Below, piece after piece: positions 1 through 5,061 of a DNA stretch of 5,061 nt. How positions within the stretch are numbered: the stretch's first letter is position 1; each line of letters begins with the position of its first letter. The notes below the pieces were generated by a model, which ran no database searches, was not told the origin of the DNA, and worked only from the letters and a program-made list of their open reading frames with translations. The stretch lies in the NCBI GenBank assembly GCA_903821715.1, contig CAIJMB010000244.1:1-5061 (forward strand), given 5' to 3'. Source of the DNA: an uncultured Flavobacteriales bacterium (lineage in GTDB: Bacteria; Bacteroidota; Bacteroidia; Flavobacteriales; Schleiferiaceae). A program made the position numbers and the translations under genes.

Positions 1-2103
1 CGGCAAAGATTTGACGGGGTTGCGGCCGACGGTCATTCCGCGGCCAGATTTCGTGGCTACGGGCATCAGGTGCACAGGCGTTTCGTCAAAGCGCGGATCG
101 AGTTTGGCGATGCAGCGTTCAAGGTGCTGGACATCAAGGCTGGCGTAGCCGTACTCAACGGAGATTCGGCCGGACATTCGGTAGATTCCGCGCCGGCGAA
201 TGGCGTGGCGGGCCACGGCGGGCGGAAAAAGCACGACGTCAAAGATGTGGCCGCTGCGGTCCTCGAAGGTTCCGATTTGCATCCAGTCTCCGCGCACGGT
301 TTTGGTGTTTTTGAGGCTTACGAGGTAGCCGAGGATTTCGGTGTGGGCTCCGTGGGATTGGGGCCAGTGTTCGGGTTGGATTGTGCGCTGAATCTCAGGG
401 AGTTCAAAGAGTGAAAAGGGGTTGCAGAGCGGGAATCCAAAGAGTTCGATCTGCTCGTAGGATCGCTCTAAGTCGCTGGTTTCGAGGATAGTAACCTCGG
501 GGTGTGCGGGTTTTGGGGTGGCGAGAGAGTCGAAGAGACTGGGTCCGGGCGCCGGCGGCGGGCGGTGGCCCAGGCGCCGGTGGGCCGCCCATAGCAGTGT
601 GCGCGCAGGGCGGCCGGTGAAGCGAAAGGCTTCGGCCCGGATCAGGAGTAAGAGCGCTTCGAGGGGGATTGGTTCGCCGGGGCGGTGCAGGCGGTCGACG
701 AAGTCGTCAAAATCAGAAAAAGGCCCTCCCTCCTGTCGTGCGCGGTCGATTCGGTGACCAAATTCGGCGTCGAAGCTGCGGATTCGGTCGGTTCCGAGGA
801 TGACACGAAGGCCTTGACGAAGGACGGTGAAGGTGCGGCCGTCATTGATGCAGGGAGATTCGATGCGGGCTCCGTGGCGGCGCGCCTCTTGGAGGTAGTG
901 CTCGGCGCGGTAGTAGCCTCCGCCGTTGTTGACGTTGGCGACCATGAACGGAACCGGAAAGTAGGCCTTGAGGTAGAGGCTTTGGAAGCTTTCGACCGCG
1001 TACGAGGCGGAATGCCCCTTGGCGAAGGCGTAGCCGGCGAAGCTTTCGATTTGGCGCCAGATTTCGCGGGATTCTTCGGGAGCAGTTCCGCGTTGGGCGC
1101 AGTTGGTGAAAAATTGGGTTTCTACTGCTTGAAATTCGGTGCGGGAGCGGAATTTTCCGGACATTCCGCGCCGAAGGACGTCGGCCTCGGCAAGCGAAAG
1201 GCCCGCGTACTCGTGGGCCACGCGGATGACGTCTTCTTGGTAGACCATGACGCCGTAGGTTTCGGGAAGGATACGCAAGAGTTCGGGGTTGGCCTCAGCG
1301 CGGCGCGAGGGATCGCGGTGGCGGTCGATGTAGGCCTTCATCATTCCCGAGGACGAGACGCCGGGGCGAATGACCGAACTGGCCGCGACGAGCTCGAGGT
1401 AGTTCGATGTCTGGAGCTTGGCCATGAGCATGCGCATGGCCGGGGATTCAACGTAGAAGCAGCCGATGGCTCCGCCGTCGCGAAGGAGTTCGAGGCAGTG
1501 CGGGTCGTTTTTGAACCGGTGGCTGTCGTGAATGTCGGCGGTGGGGATACCCGAATCCCGCAGCGTAGCGAGGGTTTCGGAAATTTTACTGAGTCCGCGC
1601 TGGCCCAAAATGTCGAATTTGTGGAGCCCCACGTCCTCAGCCGTGTGCATGTCAAAGTCAACTGTAGGGAAGCCCTTGGGCGGCATAAAGATGGTCGACC
1701 ACGTGGTGAGTGGCGCATTGGCGATGAGGATTCCGCTGGAATGCAGCGTCATGCGGTTTGGCAGCCCGTGCAGCAGGCGTCCGTAGCGAAGGATGCTGCG
1801 GGCCGTTTCGTCGCGGTCGCGCAGCTTGCCGTCGGCCAACTCGTCGATGTCGGACTTGGGCAGGCCCCAGACTTTCCCGAGTTCGCGCACGACAGCGCGG
1901 TGCTGAAAGGTGCTGACGGCTCCGAGTAGTGCCGTGTGCGGAAAGCGCTTGAAGATGTATTCCGTCAGCCGCGGGCGGTCGCGCCACGAAAAGTCGATGT
2001 CGAAGTCGGGAGGCGCACTGCGGTAGAGGTTGATAAACCGCTCAAAGTAAAGATCTAATTCAATAGGGTCAACGTTCGTAATTTTAAGTAGATAGGCAAC
2101 CAT
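1..2103 (-). CDS. dnaE: DnaE-type DNA polymerase III alpha subunit, catalytic C-terminal part (split by a frameshift; 3' end beyond window)
   Basis: This is the polymerising part of a C-family replicative-type DNA polymerase, of the kind used in translesion synthesis. The frame has no stop from 2127 down to position 1, where it runs off the window. The first ATG is at 2103, but homology begins at 2118, right after the frameshift. Numbered on the repaired protein (GTG at 3052 as residue 1), the catalytic palm motif PDFDIDF holds Asp351 and Asp353. The third palm Asp is Asp480 in HKFDILGQRGLS. The finger signatures are YQED (604-607) and FAKGHSASY (676-684). A candidate clamp-binding motif GPSLF is at 836-840 and an OB fold lies at about 905-980. 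The window holds 1017 residues; family size and the OB position suggest few are missing. By itself this piece would lack the GRGSGANS nucleotide-binding loop. Family identity is very secure; a translesion role is inferred from the neighbouring genes. Confidence 0.93.
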   Translation of the reverse strand, partial: MVAYLLKITNVDPIELDLYFERFINLYRSAPPDFDIDFSWRDRPRLTEYIFKRFPHTALLGAVSTFQHRAVVRELGKVWGLPKSDIDELADGKLRDRDETARSILRYGRLLHGLPNRMTLHSSGILIANAPLTTWSTIFMPPKGFPTVDFDMHTAEDVGLHKFDILGQRGLSKISETLATLRDSGIPTADIHDSHRFKNDPHCLELLRDGGAIGCFYVESPAMRMLMAKLQTSNYLELVAASSVIRPGVSSSGMMKAYIDRHRDPSRRAEANPELLRILPETYGVMVYQEDVIRVAHEYAGLSLAEADVLRRGMSGKFRSRTEFQAVETQFFTNCAQRGTAPEESREIWRQIESFAGYAFAKGHSASYAVESFQSLYLKAYFPVPFMVANVNNGGGYYRAEHYLQEARRHGARIESPCINDGRTFTVLRQGLRVILGTDRIRSFDAEFGHRIDRARQEGGPFSDFDDFVDRLHRPGEPIPLEALLLLIRAEAFRFTGRPARTLLWAAHRRLGHRPPPAPGPSLFDSLATPKPAHPEVTILETSDLERSYEQIELFGFPLCNPFSLFELPEIQRTIQPEHWPQSHGAHTEILGYLVSLKNTKTVRGDWMQIGTFEDRSGHIFDVVLFPPAVARHAIRRRGIYRMSGRISVEYGYASLDVQHLERCIAKLDPRFDETPVHLMPVATKSGRGMTVGRNPVKSLP

Positions 2104-3052
2104 TGAATTGGCTCCGCTCCCCCCGCCCTACGTAAAAGAAATTTTGCTTTTGGGCGTAGCGCACAATGTCCCAGTTCAGAAGAAAGTAGGCGACGAATTC
2201 CTTTTGCTGAATGAGGTCAAGTTCTTTGTCGAGTCGGGCGCGCAGCACGGCGTCGCTTTCTCGGCCGGGGTAGCGATCCGGAAGCGCGTCCTCGCACAGC
2301 ATGCGGAGCAGGGCTTGGTCTTTGGCACTGCTACCGGTGTAGGTAGACTGATTTTGGTTGCCGGATCCGCGCCACTGTTCGTGGCTCCAAATAGACAGAC
2401 CAGCGAGAAACCGCTCCGTTTGCCGCCAAATCCAGGGCTCAAAGCGCTGTTGGGTGCGCTCGGCGGGCTCCCACCAGGGGTCCCGCTCCTCGAGTACCTC
2501 GCTTGACTGAAGGTTGGCAAGGGTCGCGTTCCGGTGCACTGCACGCAGCACGCGGTGGAGCTCCGGATCCTCGGGGCGGGCGAAGACGCAGGTTTTCCAC
2601 GCGAGTGAGCGCGAAGCATGGGGATGGCGCTGGGCTCGGATCTGCTCGTGGTCGTGCACACCCAACCACTCGTTGGACGCCAGTGCGCGTTCTGGCGCAC
2701 GCTGAATGGGAAAAATGACGTCCACCTCAGGGTGCAGCGGCGCCTGCTGCCAGTCTGAGGGGTCCCCTACTCGATTCTCGCTCCGCATACGGCCCACCCA
2801 CTGAGCAATAAAGCCATAGGCAGCCATGCTGCGCGGCAAGAGAAGGAGGGTCCGGGTCCCGCCTAAGCGCCAATCAAGGCCAGGCTGAAGGGGGACCGAA
2901 GCAAGCCGCAGCGCGGGAAGCCACCCGCCGGTACCGTTGATTTCAGCGAGAATGAGGCGCGTGCCGGAACCCCACTGTTCCGCACAGCGAAGCACCTGCT
3001 CGGGAGCATGCAGCCCGAAGCGCATACTCATTGCTGTGTGGGTAACTCGCAC
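2084..3052 (-). CDS. dnaE: DnaE-type DNA polymerase III alpha subunit, N-terminal part (PHP region; ends early at a frameshift)
   Basis: This is the 5' part of the same polymerase gene. From the N-terminus it shows a PHP motif HTAMSMRFG, then LAEINGTGG (compare L-x-D-I-N-x-T-S-G in relatives), NEWLGV, a segment ELHRVLRAVHRNATL typical of DnaE, and YFLLNWDIVRYA leading into YVGRG (308-311). After that the frame reads about 12 unrelated residues and stops at 2084-2086. GTG 3052 is preferred as start because it places the PHP His at residue 5, near the N-terminus as in relatives, and lies 10 bases after the SRAP stop. An in-frame ATG at 3115 would add 21 residues that overlap SRAP by 53 bases. 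ATG 3062 abuts the SRAP stop but is in another frame. The PHP metal site looks degenerate: the first His of HxH is absent, so proofreading by this domain is unlikely. This N-terminal part is more divergent than the rest. Confidence 0.87.
   Translation of the reverse strand: MRVTHTAMSMRFGLHAPEQVLRCAEQWGSGTRLILAEINGTGGWLPALRLASVPLQPGLDWRLGGTRTLLLLPRSMAAYGFIAQWVGRMRSENRVGDPSDWQQAPLHPEVDVIFPIQRAPERALASNEWLGVHDHEQIRAQRHPHASRSLAWKTCVFARPEDPELHRVLRAVHRNATLANLQSSEVLEERDPWWEPAERTQQRFEPWIWRQTERFLAGLSIWSHEQWRGSGNQNQSTYTGSSAKDQALLRMLCEDALPDRYPGRESDAVLRARLDKELDLIQQKEFVAYFLLNWDIVRYAQKQNFFYVGRGERSQFNGCLST
2119..2124 (-). other. Frameshift site in dnaE: run of six G on the coding strand
   Basis: The coding strand reads GTA GGG CGG GGG GAG CGG. 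Removing one G from the run gives V-G-R-G-S-G-A-N-S-M-V-A-Y, the invariant nucleotide-binding motif of DnaE polymerases. Upstream residues fit the family only in one frame and downstream residues only in the +1 frame. The downstream frame is closed just upstream by a TAG at 2128-2130, so the switch point is pinned to 2119-2127. A homopolymer indel, either from sequencing or from a real mutation, is the simplest reading. Confidence 0.9.
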
Positions 3053-3062
3053 AACCGAACAT

Positions 3063-3842
3063 TTACCTGGATTTGGCCCCTTGCAGCTCGATTCCGTCGC
3101 GAAGCCGTAGCTCATCTTCGGGCATCACTCGCTCGCCTATGGGCTGAAGCAAATCCAAACCCTGCGCCGCAGGGTGCTTGATCGCCGGGCTAATTGGATA
3201 CGCATTCATTTCTGCGGCTGGCCACGGCTGAAGCAGGTCAGTCACGTCAGACAGCGGCGTTTCGGGCGAAAGCCAAGCGGATTCTGCCTCGCGGGGCAAA
3301 ATAACCGGGGACCTCGGATGGCGAATTTTTTGGAGTACTTCGTTGGCTGTGGTCGTGATAATGGCGAACGAAAACAATTCGCACTGGGTTGCGGGATCGA
3401 TCCACGAATCCCAGATCCCCGCCATGGCAAAGGGGCGCTCTTTACCCTTGAGGTAGACGAGGTAGGGTTCACTGAGCTTTCGGTCAAAGGGTCCCTCAAT
3501 AAAGGCGTCGGCCAACACAAGGCATCGCTGACTGCGAATCGCCTTGCGGAAGCTTGGTTTTTGAATAATTCCCTTGGCTCCGGTGTAGCGCGGGTCGTTA
3601 TCTGGGTTGTGGTCACCCTCGGAACGCGCATTGAGAAACATCATCGAACCCGTACCCCACGACGGACGGAACCCAAATTGATAGAATTGAATCGCCTTAG
3701 GGGCGTCACTCGTCACTACGGGAGACCGAGTCCCCGGCGCCACGTTGGCGTTGGGACGCCACAATTCGGGCTGATCGGCAACCGCTTCGAAGCGCTTTTC
3801 GAGCACTTCAAGCTTGGATACCTGGACGTAGCGACCGCACAT
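3063..3842 (-). CDS. yedK: SRAP-domain protein (YedK/HMCES family), abasic-site DNA-protein crosslinking
   Basis: SRAP proteins recognise abasic sites in single-stranded DNA and form a stable thiazolidine bond to them through Cys2, shielding the site; they are often labelled SOS-response-associated peptidase. The protein is 259 residues long, a little above E. coli YedK. It begins MCGRY, so Cys2 follows the initiator Met, which fixes the start at ATG 3842. Other family residues are visible: NVAPG (33-37), Asn71 in NARSEG, Glu116 in the segment RCLVLADAFIEG, and His175 in IRHPRSPVIL. The C-terminal part carries MNAYPISPAIKHP and PIGERVMPEDE, as I recall for Bacteroidota homologues. It has no signal peptide or membrane segment and should be cytoplasmic. 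It lies 89 bases after the Pol IV stop, behind an AT-rich spacer, and its TAA stop sits 10 bases before the likely dnaE start. All catalytic residues are present, so it looks functional. Confidence 0.96.
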   Translation of the reverse strand: MCGRYVQVSKLEVLEKRFEAVADQPELWRPNANVAPGTRSPVVTSDAPKAIQFYQFGFRPSWGTGSMMFLNARSEGDHNPDNDPRYTGAKGIIQKPSFRKAIRSQRCLVLADAFIEGPFDRKLSEPYLVYLKGKERPFAMAGIWDSWIDPATQCELFSFAIITTTANEVLQKIRHPRSPVILPREAESAWLSPETPLSDVTDLLQPWPAAEMNAYPISPAIKHPAAQGLDLLQPIGERVMPEDELRLRDGIELQGAKSR

Positions 3843-3931
3843 ATTAATTGAATCTTTTATTTAAATTTTAATATATAAAAACTTGGTAATTAATACATTG
3901 AAAATCAATATAGTCAAAACCTATCGGTCGT
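3843..3931. other. AT-rich intergenic spacer between dinB and the SRAP gene
   Basis: This 89-base stretch is the only gene-free gap in the window. It is overwhelmingly A and T, in sharp contrast to the GC-rich coding regions on both sides. It holds a promoter-like pair (3889-3917), a short perfect inverted repeat TTGA-AAA-TCAA (3898-3908) and an A/T-only inverted repeat TTTTA-ATATA-TAAAA (3866-3880). No Shine-Dalgarno sequence is evident before the SRAP ATG; the leader is A-rich, which is common in Bacteroidota. I see no GC-rich terminator hairpin. Confidence 0.7.
3889..3917 (-). promoter_or_regulatory. Candidate promoter for the SRAP-dnaE pair
   Basis: On the minus strand TTGACT (3917-3912) is followed after 17 bases by ATTAAT (3894-3889), a fair sigma-70-like pair about 46 bases upstream of the SRAP ATG. 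Read instead as a Bacteroidota promoter, TTTG (3918-3915) is followed after 19 bases by TATTAATT (3895-3888), which shares the TA but little else with the TAnnTTTG consensus. The 11-base inverted repeat at 3898-3908 falls between the two boxes, where a repressor could bind. AT-rich DNA gives such matches easily, so this is tentative. Confidence 0.35.
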
Positions 3932-5061
3932 TTACTGCCTTCGGTTGGCCAAAAGCGGCGGCGGATCTCCATTGAAGGGATTCGACCGCCCGATCGTCTG
4001 GGCTGCCATTCCAAATGCGCGAACCACCGCCCGATCCCCGTAGCGAACCCGTATGCGGTCCATCGCTTCACTTAGGCGATGCCCCCGGTCGTCCAACTCA
4101 AAAAGACCAAACTGCTCCCCTCCCCCAACGAGTCCACTCAAACGCACACCCACAAGTCGTACGCGCTGCCTTCGGTCGTGAAGCTGGCGAAACAATCCCT
4201 CGGCAACGTCGAGCAGTACCCGATCTGAGGCTGTATAGGGTATTTGGCGCTGTCTGGACACCGTTTGAAAGTCTGCGTAGCGAATGCGTACCGCCACATT
4301 GCTGGTGAGGCGATGCCCTCGCCGCAACTGGAACGCAAGGTTCTCAGTCATCGCCGCCAAAAGTCCGCGAAGCTTGACCTCATCCAAGGTGTCTTGCTCA
4401 AAGGTGCGCTCTGTGGAAATTGACTTTCGCTCATGAACCGACTTAACGGGACGCTCGTCGACTCCGTGGGCCTTGTTCCAGAGGTCCAAGCCCGGCTTGC
4501 CCAGCACTTGATACAGAAGCTCTGACGGCATCTCTTGAAGCGTCGCAATGCGCTGAACGCCCAGCACCCGCAAGGTTTGGTAGGTCTTCTCCCCCACCAT
4601 CGGAATCTTTCGAACTGATAGCGGAGCCATAAACGGGCGCTCAACTCCGGGAGGTACGTGGCGGTGGTTGTTGGGTTTCGCCTCACCGGTAGCCACTTTG
4701 GCCACCGTTTTATTGGTTGACAATCCAAACGAAATCGGAAGCCCCGACTCGCGAATAATGCGCTCGCGAAGCTCTTGAGCAAACTGGTAGGTCCCAAAAA
4801 AGCGATCCATTCCGCTCAAATCGGCATAAAACTCATCGATGGAGGCCTTCTCGAGCACGGGAACCGCTTCGCGAACAATCTCAGTCACCACATTGGAGTG
4901 CTTGCTGTACTCCATTGAGTTTCCGCGCACCACTACTGCCTCAGGACATAGTTCGCGCGCCATGCGCATGGGCATCCCTGAACGCACTCCGGTGCTTCGC
5001 GCTTCGTAACTGCATGCGGCCACGACACCTCGGTCACTTAGGCCACCCACAAGAACGGGGA
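3932..5061 (-). CDS. dinB: DNA polymerase IV (Y-family, DinB type), 5' end beyond window
   Basis: This error-prone Y-family polymerase inserts nucleotides opposite damaged bases. The frame is open to the right edge (first full codon 5057-5059, reading PVLVGGLSDRG), so the true start and the first catalytic motif (D-x-D-x-F-F) lie outside; about 30 residues are missing. The window holds 375 residues. Numbered from that first codon, the palm motif SIDEFY is at 73-78 with catalytic Asp75 and Glu76. A conserved TNKTVAKVATGEAKPN segment follows at about 115-130. The thumb helix-hairpin-helix (KIPMVGEKT to ATLQEMP) is at about 151-178, and the little finger begins near RKSISTERTF (211-220). A good sliding-clamp-binding motif, QFGLF, is at 316-320 (bases 4114-4100). 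The tail TIGRSNPFNGDPPPLLANRRQ ends in TAA. GTG 5050 is internal, not a start. It is the first gene of the cassette in reading direction; any SOS operator would lie outside the window. Confidence 0.96.
   Translation of the reverse strand, partial: PVLVGGLSDRGVVAACSYEARSTGVRSGMPMRMARELCPEAVVVRGNSMEYSKHSNVVTEIVREAVPVLEKASIDEFYADLSGMDRFFGTYQFAQELRERIIRESGLPISFGLSTNKTVAKVATGEAKPNNHRHVPPGVERPFMAPLSVRKIPMVGEKTYQTLRVLGVQRIATLQEMPSELLYQVLGKPGLDLWNKAHGVDERPVKSVHERKSISTERTFEQDTLDEVKLRGLLAAMTENLAFQLRRGHRLTSNVAVRIRYADFQTVSRQRQIPYTASDRVLLDVAEGLFRQLHDRRQRVRLVGVRLSGLVGGGEQFGLFELDDRGHRLSEAMDRIRVRYGDRAVVRAFGMAAQTIGRSNPFNGDPPPLLANRRQ

Noticed and set aside
685..1929. Long plus-strand open frame of 414 codons opposite the polymerase
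   Set aside because: It is in exact codon register with the antisense strand of the dnaE-like catalytic region, where GC-rich codons leave few complementary stops. The minus-strand translation matches DnaE motifs throughout, and the plus-strand product shows no recognisable domain.
2084..2130. Split-intein or other natural split of DnaE at this point
   Set aside because: No intein-like residues are present on either side. The two halves join seamlessly in the middle of a conserved motif after removing one base, which points to an indel.
2108..2506. Plus-strand open frame of 132 codons across the frameshift region
   Set aside because: It is antisense to well-conserved DnaE sequence on both sides of the frameshift and has no recognisable motif.
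3174..3851. Plus-strand open frame of 225 codons opposite the SRAP gene
   Set aside because: It is an antisense shadow of a complete SRAP protein with all catalytic residues; no family features are seen in the plus-strand product.
3866..3880. A/T-only inverted repeat as a transcription terminator after dinB
   Set aside because: The stem is only five A-T pairs with a five-base loop and no following run of U, too weak for an intrinsic terminator.
5048..5050. GTG at 5050 as the start of Pol IV
   Set aside because: The frame continues upstream to the window edge with family-like residues (PVLVGG), and the first catalytic motif of Y-family polymerases must lie further upstream.

Overview
The window carries three genes, all on the minus strand and covering almost every base. 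They are read from right to left in the order dinB-type DNA polymerase IV (5' end beyond the right edge), an SRAP/YedK-type abasic-site sensor, and a DnaE-type DNA polymerase III alpha subunit (3' end beyond the left edge). All three proteins act on damaged DNA or in translesion synthesis, so this is a compact damage-tolerance cassette. The best phylogenetic guess is a member of the Bacteroidota with a moderately high GC content. The Pol IV tail, the SRAP tail and the DnaE-like protein (short PHP region, OB fold close to the C-terminus) all resemble, from memory, the proteins of the SOS cassettes of that phylum. No rRNA or database match is available here to confirm it.

Layout. Positions 5061-3932 encode Pol IV without roughly its first 30 residues. 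Positions 3931-3843 are a strikingly AT-rich 89-bp spacer with a plausible promoter for the next two genes. Positions 3842-3063 encode a complete 259-residue SRAP protein whose catalytic Cys2, Asn, Glu and His are all visible. Positions 3052-1 encode about 1017 residues of a DnaE-like polymerase that starts about 10 bases after the SRAP stop, consistent with co-transcription.

The main oddity is that the DnaE-like gene is split. A run of six G on the coding strand (2119-2124 on the given strand) has one G too many for the reading frame. The break falls inside the conserved nucleotide-binding motif VGRG/SGANS. Upstream, the frame encodes the PHP region and the start of the palm. Downstream, a clean frame with no stop from 2127 to position 1 encodes the catalytic palm, fingers, beta-binding region and OB fold. 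A base error, a real mutation, or programmed or slippage-based recoding would all look the same in one sequence.

Working model (inference): SRAP caps abasic sites in single-stranded DNA by a covalent bond to Cys2. Pol IV and the DnaE-like polymerase, both with candidate sliding-clamp-binding motifs, would do the lesion bypass and extension, by analogy with ImuB/ImuC mutasomes. I saw no RNA gene, mobile element, CRISPR array or long repeat, and no gene-free stretch longer than 89 bases.
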